Shown here in pieces: positions 48,679-60,091 of a stretch of 64,000 nt of DNA (the first letter of the stretch is position 1; every line of letters begins with the position of its first letter). Source of the DNA: Amphirosellinia nigrospora (lineage: Eukaryota > Ascomycota > Sordariomycetes > Xylariales > Xylariaceae); the NCBI GenBank assembly GCA_004123355.1, contig SCHM01000001.1:7450193-7514192 (forward strand), in the 5' to 3' direction. A program made the translations under genes and the position numbers. A model generated the notes under the pieces. It searched no databases. It was not told the DNA's origin and saw nothing but the letters and a program-made list of their open reading frames with translations.

Positions 48679-49765
48679 TCAATTATAAATCAACTCCGGC
48701 CATGCATCAGAAGGACCCTCCAAGATGGGCTCTGATCGGCCGCTGAGGGTGAAGTCGAAGAAAGCTCGGACAAAAGTACGTGTGATATTCACCTGCCGGT
48801 ACCCATCGATATCGCCAAGCGAGCTACTATGAGCCTTGACGTCAGTGACTTCTTTCCAGAAGGCCAAATCGGTGAAGTCGAGATGTAACGAGTGGTTGAT
48901 AGCCAGATGCTTCCACCACCCTGTCTGCACTGTTGCGAAATTGGCCCAACTTGGATCTTTGATTGCATCCTCACTCAGCAACGATATAGGCTTGAGGGAG
49001 TCGGTATACTGGTCCCCGGCTATGAAAGGTCCGTCGATGTTGATAGCCGAACTAATGCGTTCGTCACGCAGCAGAGCACGGGCTGCCGCTGCTCCACCCG
49101 CAGAATGACCAAATGCGCCGATGTGTGTGTGGTTTATGTATTTATCGAGTTGCTCCTCAATGAGGAAGAAGTTATCGATCAATGCTTTCGTCTCATTGAA
49201 CCGAATATTAACGAGAGCGTTTGCATCGATATCCGGGCTGTCAAAGGGGGGCAATCCGTACAGGGCCGTGTCATTCGTCCATCTTACGAACGGCTGCTCA
49301 TACGGGTGATCTGCGCCGATCACCGTGTAGCCGTGAGAGGCCAGGTCGGAGAGCAGAATCGAGAACATCTCCACGGGTGGGCCGATGCCCGCGGGACCGA
49401 AGAGCAGAGTAGGATACTCTGTCCCGTTTAGCCGATGTGCGTTCCTGACTATTGTGTCCGTAGTCAAATTCGCGAAGGAGCCGGTAGTCACATTATACGC
49501 CTTTTCGTAAAGCGCAGCCAAAGCAGGATCAATGTAGGGCGCTGGGAACCTCGAAGTATTCTTCCGTCGGGTAGTATACCGTGGCTAGGAAAGCCGTGGT
49601 GACATTGTTCGGCGCAATTGGGTCGCCCGTATTAACATACGGTATCTCGATCGTCCTCCTACCAACGCTATACGGGCCCGTCGGCGCAGGGATGATGGCG
49701 CTGTGAGCTCTTTGAAGGACAGCGTGCCCAACTAGTGAGAACAGGATTGTCTTCAAGGCACCCAT
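48679..49765 (-). CDS. secreted alpha/beta hydrolase, PAF-acetylhydrolase-like
   Basis: I start at Met (49765), which opens a signal peptide (MGALKTILFSLVGHAVLQRAHS), rather than at the longer in-frame ATG at 49921, whose extra sequence is not protein-like. Features of the PAF-acetylhydrolase group (PF03403-like) follow: FLATVYYPTEEYF, LLFGPAGIGPPVEMFSILLSDLASHGYTV, GADHPYEQPFV, the nucleophile elbow GAFGHSAGGAAAARAL with catalytic Ser, and INIDGPF as the Asp strand; the HSLHLDFTD segment carries the likely catalytic His. Predicted N-glycosylation sites (NVT, NLT, NHT) fit secretion. Removing one base from the run at 49537-49539 joins the two frames and gives 362 codons exactly. It probably hydrolyses short-chain esters or lipids; the substrate is not determined. 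Confidence 0.8.
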
Positions 49766-51400
49766 GTTTACAATAGACACCGAGAGATTCAACTTAGAAT
49801 TGATGTAGCTCCATATTCTACTCAAGTGCCATGTGCCTATGTTCCATTCTTTATACTCAATCCTAATGGTTGGGAAATAAGCTTTCTTTCTTGTTGGGGT
49901 AGCTGAGGTGCGTCTGACCATCTATGCATATAACCCCTCAAAAGATCTAGAATATTAGAAAACCCAGGGTCTAACCGGACTGCTCGGAGTTCGATCGAAC
50001 TCTGAATACCTCTCATGAAATTCTAGAACAATGCCAGTCAGCCACATAATCGAAGGTTTCTACCCAGCTTTCTAGGGCCTCTAAGGTCCAAAGGGGTAAA
50101 TAGTCACAATGAGTCCCCCACAATAGGAGAAACAAGCCCTTTTTGAGAATGAGCACAACAGAGATATGCAAGAAGCCCAATCAAGAGGGAACAGTTTCCT
50201 ATTGAGGCCCCACAATCGCCCACGAAACATCGGGAATTCCTAATATGGAAGAGTTCAAGAAAATTAAGATGTCTATTGCATCTCTCCTCTTTAATCTCTT
50301 CCATCTATATTTACTACTGTTTACACCAACACCGAAAAAAGTTGCCCTCCTTACGCTTCGACGACCCCGTTTTCACGACGCTTCTTGCGGTTTCTATGCC
50401 GTCTCTACGTTTTCGGATGGAAAAGGCTACGAATTGATCTTACGTTTCGGCCTTCGGTCCTAGCCGTACCCCTAATCTAGCTTACAGCTCTGGTATGAAT
50501 ATGCGAGTACATACTCGCAGGGCTTGTTCTGGTCAACACGGCCTATCAAGCAGAGGAGTTATCTACAAATTATGACTCTCTTTGCTGTAAATAGGCATTG
50601 TGATTTCACTCGTGTATTTTACTACCATGTTGTCAAACTAAAACTTTATCTCGCTGGGGATACTATACATGTTCTTTTGTGTGTCGAGCGATGAAGGCGT
50701 TCGAACTGCGGGGAATGAGAGACGACAAGTCAGGCTACAAGTTGCCACGACCGAGTCCTACTGATTTCGCTAGAGACCGATAATGCGAATGATGCATAAA
50801 GTCGCGCGGATGTTGCGCAACGGGGTGCACCACGAGGCGAAGAGCAGTTCGAACACGAGGTCTTGTAATATAACAAACGTGCCTTGATACGAAATGAAGA
50901 CAGAGCTGATGGGTAGCAATAAGGCTCTACACCTACTAGAAGTAAGTGTGATGGGCCAAGATGTGTCTGTATTCAGTCACCGAAATTCAGAGTATTTATT
51001 CATCGATCATCACCACCGTCAGACAGTATTGATTCGGCATATTAAACCCTGCCCAAGCGAGAGCCGCCTTTAGTTAAATGTGCCATATCATTAACTTTAC
51101 AATTATTATTTATGAGTAAGACAGTAAAAGTTCACACCACTGTCCTAGTCTTCCCACTACTCCAAAATCGAATTCGTAACCGAGTCGGTTATATAAAGTT
51201 CCCCTCCCTTTCGGCAGAAGGGCCCATGTTGCGTCAATGATTTCAGCCGCCATGGCTTTTAGTGACGATAAAATCTCATTAAAAGGTTGAGATCCCGTTG
51301 GCTAACATTGGCTCAGCAAAAGCATGGCCCTTTTCGACCCCAGAGCAGAGGCTCTGAGTGCGCGGTCATTTTACTACTCGCCACCAGCATATCTACAAGA
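49766..51400. other. intergenic, no gene supported
   Basis: Divergent promoters of the hydrolase and DUF8021 genes; a short ORF at 50245-50463 is not convincing. Confidence 0.4.
51190..51197 (+). promoter_or_regulatory. TATA box of the DUF8021 gene
   Basis: TATATAAA, about 205 bp before the ATG at 51401. Confidence 0.5.
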
Positions 51401-52229
51401 ATGAAATACCAATTCTTCCTTGTCGCATCGGCCACAGCCGCCAGATTTCCACCATTTCGGAATCAAACATGCGACAGGGCGCTTTTGCAAGAAGCCACAA
51501 GCAGATACATCGCAGCGCAGAGCACAGGACAGCCACAATGGCTATCAACGCTTCTCGCAAACAACGTAACCATAGTCGAGAACAATGAGAAGGGGTCGAT
51601 CCCGGAGAGTCTGATCCTCAACCAGCCTCTCTCGATCGCGCACGCGCGACACATCTACGACACCGTAGCCTGCGCCACGTTTACCGAGCTCGTATCCGTG
51701 CAACCGAGCCCGGGTACCAAGTCGGCACACAACTGCGTCTCGACGCGGACACGGGGGAGATCACAAAGATCGACAGCGTGGTAACTACCGCGGGCGACCT
51801 ATACTTCAACACCACGCACGCGCTGCACTACCTGCTCCGCGAGGACTGGGGACCCATCGCGTCTTCGGAGCGCGACTCGCGCGCGACGATACAAGCCGCC
51901 GCAGATGCGTACTACGCGTATTTCAGCAACGGGTCTACGGTCGTCCCGTGGGGGGCGCCGTGCGATCGTCTCGAGGGCGGCGCGTACATGGGCCAGGGCT
52001 TGCGAACGACACGTGCGATGCCGGTCTCCCGCCCTTCAGCGTCGAAATGCGGGATCGGAGATACGTGATTGATGAGTCCGTAGGCTCCGTGAATATCTTG
52101 AGCGATTTTGGAATCCTAGGCCCGGATAGCCATGAGTTTCGTGTCGAGAAGGGTAGGATTAGGTGGATTCATGCGATGACGTTCTGTAGGGGAACGCCTA
52201 ACTGTGATGCCCTGAGTTCCCGGGGTTGA
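51401..52229 (+). CDS. secreted DUF8021 (NTF2-like) protein
   Basis: A signal peptide (MKYQFFLVASATAARFP) is followed by CDRALLQEATSRYIAAQ, LANNVTIVENNE, IAHARHIYDTVACATFTEL, GTQLRLDADTGEITKIDSVVTT, WGAPCDRLEGGAYMGQG, LANDTCDAG, VNILSDFGILGPDSHEFRV and a final IHAMTFC. This is the pattern of the fungal DUF8021 family, secreted proteins with a predicted NTF2-like fold; their chemistry is unknown. The frame changes twice, near 51685 and 51990, each equal to one lost base; with both restored the gene is 277 codons exactly. The four cysteines of the second half are kept, suggesting disulphides. Confidence 0.72.
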
Positions 52230-52494
52230 AGGAGGAGGTTGGTTGGTAATATAAGCTCATGAGGGGCGCTTGATGGTAGATAAAAGTGATGGGCGATTAT
52301 ACTGGTCAAAATAAAGCCTCAGATCTCTCAATTACTTGAAGCTTAAATCAACTTCACCCCGGCGTGACATTAACATGGTATATACAGATAACATGCTTCG
52401 TAATTAGCAGCATATTTGAAGCGAACAAAGTCTCCATGTATCTATACCATTTCAATTGTTGGAGGGCTAAGTAACAAGTCTCACCTGGTGCTGC

Positions 52495-52764
52495 CTGTAG
52501 ACCAACCCTTCCCGCCAACCCAGTTACCAATGTCCTTCCAATCGACGTGATAATTGCCCGCGTCCCAGTTGTCATAGGCTACGGAAGCACCGCCGTCAGT
52601 TCAGAAGCTATAATAGTAGCCACCGTGATAACCAGTCTGTGGAGACGTGATAGATTTTGATCGTGGACGGTCTGAAGCTCGGTTCCATTTACTGAAGCAG
52701 GTACGGCGACGGCAGCGCCAATAAAAGCGCCCGTCGCGAAGTAAATTGATTTAGGTGAAGCCAT
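52495..52764 (-). pseudogene. truncated GH11 endo-xylanase relic
   Basis: The ATG at 52764 opens a signal peptide and propeptide (MASPKSIYFATGAFIGAAVAVP). One frame over comes the unmistakable start of a GH11 beta-jelly-roll: GYHGGYYYSF, then a TGA where the family has Trp, then TDGGASVAYDNW, YHVDWKDIGNWVGGKGWSTGS. The sequence ends at a donor-like GTGAGA (52494) and no later exon can be found in the next 250 bp, so the catalytic half with both active-site Glu residues is absent. The Trp-to-TGA change cannot be explained by a homopolymer miscount, so this is a true relic of a xylanase gene, which would have cleaved plant xylan. It lies between convergent and divergent genes, tail to tail with the DUF8021 gene. 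Confidence 0.75.
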
Positions 52765-52887
52765 CTTGCTTATATTTATGTGGTAGATGCCTTAGATGCG
52801 GTACTCGTAGTTTAGTGTAGATCATTCTAAGCGACGCCACCGAGGCCAAGAGTCGGTGATTCAGAAGGGCTAAATAGACTCATGTTA

Positions 52888-55800
52888 TTAGAGAGGTTGT
52901 AAATCCACGTCATTTAGAACTTTCGCCCCTCCTGCCCTTGCCCTATTATTCCCCTTTCGTTTTCGTTTACCACCATTCTGAGCACCATTTGCCTCATAAT
53001 CCCCATCTTGCTCATCATTCTCCTCGTCGGCAGCGGCAGCATCTCTAGCCTTGCGTTTCCGCCCATCTGATCTTGTGTTAGGTTTCTCAACTTCAACCGG
53101 ACCGTCCGAGCCAGCACCATCAGCAGTCGCATGGGCACGGAGCTTGTTCACGGCTTGTGCCATGCGCTTGCTACTTTGTACTTTCTGCCTGGGTGCGAAA
53201 GCTTCCTTGGCCCCAACACCCAGCCCCTTCAAAGTATCGCGTGATGTTACTTTGTTCCTTCCGCTTCACGGCGGTTCATGTCTCGAATAACAGGCACGAG
53301 TACTTCATCAGTCCGCTCTTGACTCCAACCAATAGTAGCCATCAGAAATTGTCGAAGTCCTTCGACATCCGGTGAGCCCCATTGAAATTGCTCTGTACTA
53401 TGGTCGACTTCCGGATGCAAATACGCATCGAAAACGGCCGAGCTTGGGAAACCGGGTGGAAGGAATAGCTTTGTGCCTTGAGATTTACGAAACTTCTTTC
53501 TAAAAACTGATGCTTTGTCAGCCTCTTTTGGGCGATTGTGGACTTGAACTTCTTGCCACCAGTCGTGGAACTCCTTAAGACCATTTTCGCCAGGGAACTC
53601 GGAGAGGATCTCGACTGCAGTGACAGGGCCGACGCCAGGTAGCCCTTCCGTATAATCAGAACCCAGCATTTGAGCCAGTGAAATCAGCTGTTCGCGAGAC
53701 AACGATAGCTCCTTTTCAAGATCGCTGCTAAGATAACACTCGACAAATTTATTACCATTGAACATGTTCTTATAGACACGCGTTCCTCCGAAGAGGAAAA
53801 TATCCGAGTCATCAGTAACAATGCCATCAACCAGGCCTAGGTTAACAAGTTCGGCACATTGCGCCTCAGCCTCCATTGGCGCGGCGATATAGGGGATACC
53901 AAAGTACCTCAGGAGGGCTTGGCATTCAGAGATCATAATTTGAGTGACTTCGTCCGCATCTCTACGATCTTTCTTCTGTTGCGTACGAAGAGCCTTCAGT
54001 TCTCGTTCGTATGCATCTTGATTCTCCTTCTCTGGCTTGTTATTCAGCTGACTAGCAAATCGTGCGTGTTCTTCGGCTTCTTCGGCCATCTGTGCAAGTA
54101 GCTCTTCGTCTTCAGGGTCACTAAATTCGTCTTCAAACTCCTCTTGGTCAAGCACTAAGTCATTCACGTCTTGTATTATCGTTTCATTTGACAGTCCCTG
54201 TACCGGATCCTCTGATCTTGTTTCCAATACGGCATCGGGCTCCGGTGATAGAGTTGCCTGGTCAGTGTTTGAGATTTCTTCCGGCTCCTCTGGAGGCTGT
54301 AATATCTCAACTTCCTCGAAGTCTGGTTCCGGCGAAGTTGATTTGGACGCTAGTTGGAGACTTGGCATGGTTTCCTTCGATGAACCTTCTTCGTTCCTTT
54401 GCTCTTGGAAGCTCTCTGCTTGTCGAGTGCTTTCCGTCATCATTGGGGATCTACTCTTGACATTGTAGCAGGGATAACCGTGATGGGCTCATAGCTTCAC
54501 TTGATTTAGGTGGACTTTTCTGGCGTGGCAAAGGAGCGTCGACGATCTCAACATCACTCTCACTGTCACTCTCAGACGACGCAATTTCTATAATTGCGTC
54601 TTTTCGCCAACGTTTCTCTTCCTCTATCGCAGCTTCCAAGTCTGCTTGGTTTATCTCTTTCTCACGTTGTTGCTGGGCTTTCATTGATTGTCGAATGTCC
54701 GACTCATCTTGCATCATCCACGGTGGCAGCGGCCGAGGCGCGTCGTCCTCTTCGCCGTCTCGTAAAAAGCCTCCAGCAAGGTCATCATTCGCATCCAGAT
54801 TTTCATCGGCGGCCTCCCTAAAAGATCGTGTAACTCTTGTTTCTTACCAAATATGCTCGACTTCCAGTCCAACTTCTCAAACGGTAGAGGGCCATCGAAT
54901 GGATTTTTGACATTAGGCACGGCAGAGATGGACTGGGGTTGAGGCTTGGCTACCACGGGCTGCTTCTTCCTAGCAGCAGACACTGCTGAACGAAGGTCTA
55001 CCTCGCTATCGCTGCTAGCGTTGCTTTCTCGGCGTTTCGGAACTGCCGCATTTGCTCTATTATTGACGATATGGGCAATAATATTGCCGCTCGCCGATGT
55101 CATCGGTTTCGCGGGCGCAACCGCTTTCTGGGTCCACTCCGGAGCAGGGACATCTTCGAATTCCTCCTCTGGCTCTTCTATTTCTTCCGGGGCAGGAGAC
55201 CCGACCCCATGCTGACTTCTAAGGGACAGAGCGATCGCTCGGTTCAAGTCTTCCTGCTCATCTTGGAATAAGGCGTCTCCGTTTGTCCTGTCACCAAAAA
55301 GTTCCTCGGTATTATCCTTCGGACTATTCTCGCCAAAAAAGAGAGTCCTCGTCATTCGCGACACCTGTATCGCCCAAAGTTCTTTGCGGTTCGGCACTGG
55401 AACGAATTTTTGGAAGTCGATTTAAACCTTCAATCGGCACGTCTTCAAAATCATCGTCTTCCCAATCCATGTCTTCGCCTTTAGCCTGATATTGAATGTC
55501 AAGAGCATCAACATCAATAGGCTTATGCATCTCTCCTCTGTCTTTTTCTCTGCTCACGACGCCGAGAGCCCAACCACCTTCTGCTCCGTCATTCTTCACG
55601 AGTATATACTCGCGATCTTTTTCGCCAGCGATGCGGCCATTGACGCCTAACGTAAGGTCGGTGCCAGTCATGCCAGCTTCTTTCATTAACCTTTGGGTGA
55701 GGTGATTCCTCTCCGAACCCTCTCAATTTGAAACCTCGAAAATGCCATGCGGTCAGGGAACATGCCATCAAGTTGCTCTTTGCTTAGACCCATTCTAAGC

Positions 55801-56552
55801 CGGCTGCGAATCCTTGCAGCATTTAGGATGTTGTATCTATCGGCAGGGGTAAGCTCTTGAAAAATTCACCCTCAAAATCGATTTTACTGAAATCGTAGAG
55901 ATTTATATCTTCGCCGCTGTGAAATTGTCTAGCGTATTCCTCAAGCTCCTCTATGCTCATGATGCGGGGTCTTCGGGGCGACCCATGCCCTCGATGCCGC
56001 GCTCAGATCCGGGAGATGATAGGCATCTTGTTTGTAAAATTTCCTGCTCTTCTGCCTCTCCTGCTGGCTCATACCTAGCTCATCAACGTACACGAGGTTT
56101 TCGAGGTCAGGTATCTCTTCCACGGGCTCCTGCACTTCGGGTCTGCCATCGCGTTCGAGCTCCAGTTGTCGGCGGCGCCGTTTCTCGCCTTCCTCTTCGG
56201 CTATGCGCTGCATCTGCACAGCCAACAGCTTGCCGGCGGTCCGGACAGCATCATCGCGACGACCCTCCCTTCTTCGCTTGCGGTTTGTGATAGTCTGGCG
56301 CTTCAAGGCGGGTGCGCCTCCATCGAAAACGAATACGGGCTGGATGCCGAACCAGAGCAGTTTACATATGCGCCGAAAGAAGCCAACAACATGTGAGTTG
56401 CGGAGGGCGTTGCCTTCTTTGTCGCGTACGGCTTTCAAGAACTGGTAGATCCAGATGGAGGCATCGACGGCGAGACGTTTACGATTGAGAGTAGCCAGGT
56501 TTGTCGGTCGTGCGCATGGTTGGACGATGGTCCAGAGACCGTTCACACCCAT
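52888..56552 (-). CDS. RAD2: nucleotide excision repair nuclease RAD2/XPG
   Basis: The ATG at 56552 opens the XPG N-domain (MGVNGLWTIVQPCARP, LAVDASIWIYQFLKAV, PVFVFDGGAPALKRQT). A long acidic spacer (about 54450-55700) is followed by the XPG I-domain in an unbroken 398-codon stretch (53247-54443): GIPYIAAPMEAEAQCAELV, GIVTDDSDIFLFGG with catalytic acidic residues, and the helix-hairpin-helix LAQMLGSDYTEGLPGVGPVTAVEIL. A basic tail ends in nuclear-localisation-like KRKRK sequence. Rad2/XPG makes the 3' incision in excision repair and works with TFIIH. The expected length of about 1,200 residues fits. The frame changes about nine times (near 55985, 55965, 55860, 55690, 55335-55340, 54850, 54460, 53250 and 53225), each at a short run, and conserved sequence resumes at once. 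Both nuclease halves keep their active-site residues, so I consider the gene intact in the organism. Confidence 0.88.
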
Positions 56553-57095
56553 GATGACGAAATGGCGACTAGGGCCAGCTTAATGGTGTCAAGGCGGGAT
56601 ATCTAAAAGCATATTTGATAGATGGCAAGATCTCTTTGACTTGCCAGTTGATCTATTCAAATCGGGTTTCTCCAAAGCACGCCCGGATGTTGCAATTGCA
56701 CGGCGTCGGTGTAAGGTGTAAAGTGCAAATGAAGAATGACGAGGATGACTCGACGGCGAGTCTCCCATTCCATTTCCGGGTTGTCGCTGACGCGCTGACG
56801 CATCGCGTTGATGGTTGATGGGGGCATGCAAGCACTATGGCGTAAAGATAGGCTACTAGAGGCCTGCTAGAGGGGCATCTATGTAGATTAGGTACCGAAA
56901 ATCCTTATCGATTTGAGCTAGATGCAGGTGTTACAGGGAGACCTAGATAAGTACCTTACATAACATAACTTATCCAACATTACCTATTTTGATAGGACGG
57001 GACTACTCCTTTATTCAAGAATCATTACCTGTTATTCCGCCCCAATCACCTCGAAGCACAGATTATACGAGTCACGTACAAGTCTTGAGTGCACA
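56553..57095. other. divergent promoter region RAD2/NAA38
   Basis: About 540 bp between divergent genes; no clear TATA box. Confidence 0.45.
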
Positions 57096-57572
57096 ATGCA
57101 GGCATTGGCTGAACAGTTGGATCGAGCAACGACGAATGAGGCAGAAACTCTTACCAAAACTGGAGCTGAGACTTACATCAAGTCACTCATCAACAAGACC
57201 TTGCGCGTCCACGCTACCGATGGTCGTATGTTCATAGGGACCTTCAAATGCACTGACACTGTTAGTCCATCTATATCCACTTACATATAAGAGGAGTCAT
57301 CATTTGACTGTAGAATCATGCCTAGGACCGCAATGTTGTCCTCTCTCACATATGAATATCGACAACCCTCTCAGCAAAAGCTTGCCGAGGCTGCGGCTGC
57401 GGCTGCTAGTGCCAACTCGGAGACTGTCAAAGCCGACATGACTTCGAGATATCTGGGACTTGTGGTGATACCTGGCGAGCACATAGTCAAGATGGAAGTC
57501 GAGGAGTTCACGAGCCAGGCCAAGAATCGCTCTATCTGGCAAAGGCGAGATATTTATGCGGGGTCCCGGTGA
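57096..57572 (+). CDS. NAA38: LSM-domain protein, NatC auxiliary subunit type
   Basis: Exons 57096-57260 and 57326-57572 are joined by a 65-nt intron (GTTAGT...CCTAG). The Sm1 motif is YIKSLINKTLRVHATDGRMFIGTFKCTDT, continued by DRNVVLSLTYEYR, and Sm2 by YLGLVVIPGEHIVKMEVEE. This matches LSMD1/Naa38 (yeast Mak31), a subunit of the N-terminal acetyltransferase NatC, rather than a spliceosomal Lsm. An Ala-rich insert lies between the two Sm motifs. The second exon enters one frame off, near 57335-57345; removing one base gives 137 codons exactly. The C-terminal QAKNRSIWQRRDIY is charged and probably disordered. Confidence 0.75.
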
Positions 57573-58671
57573 AGCTTTGTCCCATGAGGAATTTATCGCA
57601 TCCAGAGCTAGGCATTCGAGAACAGATGTAGGTAGGTAGTCTTACAGGCTGCCGCTCAAGTTGTCATATCCGTTTCGAATGAGTTGCACCAGGTAGGAAG
57701 TCAGTGAGGCTTCCTACAGTTTACACGCTTCAGACGGTTATTGAGCTAAGGAATATACCCCATATGGACATGCTTGGTGATAACACACTTATATACGCAA
57801 AACTTTCCTATTCGCATATCGAGCGCTTGGCAGACTCCGCGATCCAGCTCAGGTAAAATCTGCCATCATTCGAATTTATTGCAAGGCTAGAATGGGGAGG
57901 TTGTATCCGGTCAACGACCGGCTTTCTAGATAGGATACACCAAATGTTCACCCTCCTTCTAGAAATTCTCAGCCCTGAACAGGAATTCGTTGGAATAAAG
58001 AGTTATGAGGAAAGATGCTACTGTTGGTGATGAGGCATACTCATTGAGGCGACAGATCCTGACCTCCTTCGGAGGTACCAACATTTCCAGTCAGCTTACA
58101 TATCAATACCTCATAGGTGCAGAGCCTAAAGTCCATGAATAAACGTCTATTTTGCACAACCGATTTCTCTCATCCTTTCTAGTAACCATGTCGGAACTAA
58201 ACCAATAAAGCAATCAGTCGATGGGAAATACCGATTAATAAAATGTTACGGTAGTATGTATGTATCGCTTAATACCAAGTCAGAATATAAGCTAGAGTCT
58301 ACCAAGCGCCCAGCACTACATGATAGTTGCCCCCTCACATTAAAGCGACAAGAGAAACACAACGACACAACGTATATATTACCTTCAAGCAAACACATAC
58401 TCACTCCCGTTCTTATTCACGACCCTTATATCATTGGGTCGACATTTTTCCTTCCAGGGTCTTTGCCAAATGTACACACCTAGCCATGCAGCTTGTTGGC
58501 CCAGTTCGCAGCATCGTAAGCACGTTCAGACATATTAGGTTGCTCTCTGTTCCAGAGCTCTTCTTGTGATAGAGAGTCTGACTATCTCGGTACTTCGGTT
58601 AGCCTTCAGCACGGTATCCGAGACTCGTGTGGTTCTATTACACATAAGCCCGTATTCTAGTCTATGGCCGA
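57573..58671. other. intergenic, no gene supported
   Basis: Short ORFs only. Confidence 0.4.
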
Positions 58672-58912
58672 AGTTCGGGCAGTTCTGCTAATTCTACGAT
58701 CACCTTCTTCTCTGGAACGGGCAGGGGGCTAGAAGCATCGTCATCATCGCCATCCCGGCCGAATGGTCCGTATGTAAACCCGAGGAATTTTGAAAGGTCG
58801 GTTGCTATGAGCGGCATTTGAGTTCCGTTGTCATGCTCGTCGTTCCGGCCTCTCTTCGAACCTTTTTTACGTCCTTTTTGAAACTCTCATATATTTCTCC
58901 AGCTAGGTCGTA
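58672..58912 (-). CDS. 3' exon of an unrecognised gene
   Basis: Preceded by an acceptor-like GACAG, this stretch reads YDLAGEIYESFKKDVKK, then, after one A missing from a run at 58863-58868, GSKRGRNDEHDNGTQMPLIATDL, SKFLGFTYGPFGRDGDDDD and PVPEKKVIVELAELPELRP before a TAG at 58672. Composition and the sharp frame restoration make it look coding. Upstream exons were not found in the next 1 kb. I do not recognise the family; it may be the remnant of a larger gene. Confidence 0.4.
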
Positions 58913-60091
58913 CTGTCTTGATCCTGCTAGATGCTGGTTGACATAGCATCATTAATTACTCCCCGTTTGAGATGAGTTCCGTAAGATCACTGACTTGCCA
59001 CGGGGAACATTGACCCTCATTCTACACTCTAAACTCCCTTAACCCAAGTGTGGTCTAGATATATATAATTAGCGTCGGTTAAGATCAAGTCGCGCTTTTC
59101 TCGGTATTACCTCATTCCTACATCAATCCTACGCGCAGAAGTTCAAGTTTTGGTTAGGCGGCTAGCAAGTAATCAGGTAAGTTTTATGCCTCATACACGA
59201 AATTCAGAGTAGGTAGGAGGGTTTAGAAACGGGAATATCACATAAGAGTATTTCAGAGATTCAGGTTAGGTTACTGTCAAGCCGCGCATTCAAGTTACAC
59301 TGGCGGAGGTTCCGAGGTTGTGGAACGCCCGCGCCGCGCACCGTTTTAAATAAGTGGCACCCGGTCCCTAAGATGAAGCACTAGGTAGCATATCATGTAT
59401 GTTTTACGGGTTCCTCCGTTCATAGGCATATAAATTCCTCGGGAACGGCCAGATCATCAGTTCTAAATCCGAATTAATCATCTCAACTTTGGGCGATTAA
59501 TCACGTTTCTTTAATAATAGATGTAATGCTTCGTAAACTATGACAAAAGCTCATATAATGTTCGCAACACAAGCGACAAGGGGCGAGCTTACGACCGGAG
59601 GAGTAGATAGCGCCAGCAAAGCAAGTCGAGATATGGCGTAGTTAATAACTGCCCAAATCTCACAGGCGTTATGTCTCAGATATCGGCTCCCAATCAGCGA
59701 GAATCTAGTATTGCTTTTTCTTCCAATTCATTTCTAGTATAGTTTACCATACCCAAGATAGCACAAGTGCTTCAATCACCGTCATCATTCTCGGGCCTAA
59801 GAAACGATATCCAATTCTCCCGACCTGCCGAGAACTTATCCGGGCAATCGTCATCGAAAGAGGGGAGCAGGACTACGAGACAGTGATTCTATAATCCTCA
59901 ATAACTCTACCGCATACTAAACACCACTTTCGCTGTAGTATTCAGACTTGAAGGTACTATAAGAACGACTGGATTATAACCTCCTAGCTTACTTGAGTTT
60001 TCATCGACTACGAGCCGTTACAAGCCCAAGTTAACAACCCCTCACCACGGCTCACTCCTCACTAACACCAGGTTCCCCGCAAGTTACTGGA
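58913..60091. other. intergenic, ALDH promoter side
   Basis: No gene supported; the last 100 bp before 60092 form a CA-rich leader. Confidence 0.4.

Noticed and set aside
46042-52229. Secondary-metabolite cluster (monooxygenase, hydrolase, secreted protein)
   Set aside because: No PKS, NRPS, terpene synthase, transporter or regulator nearby; the genes are separated by 1-1.6 kb gaps.
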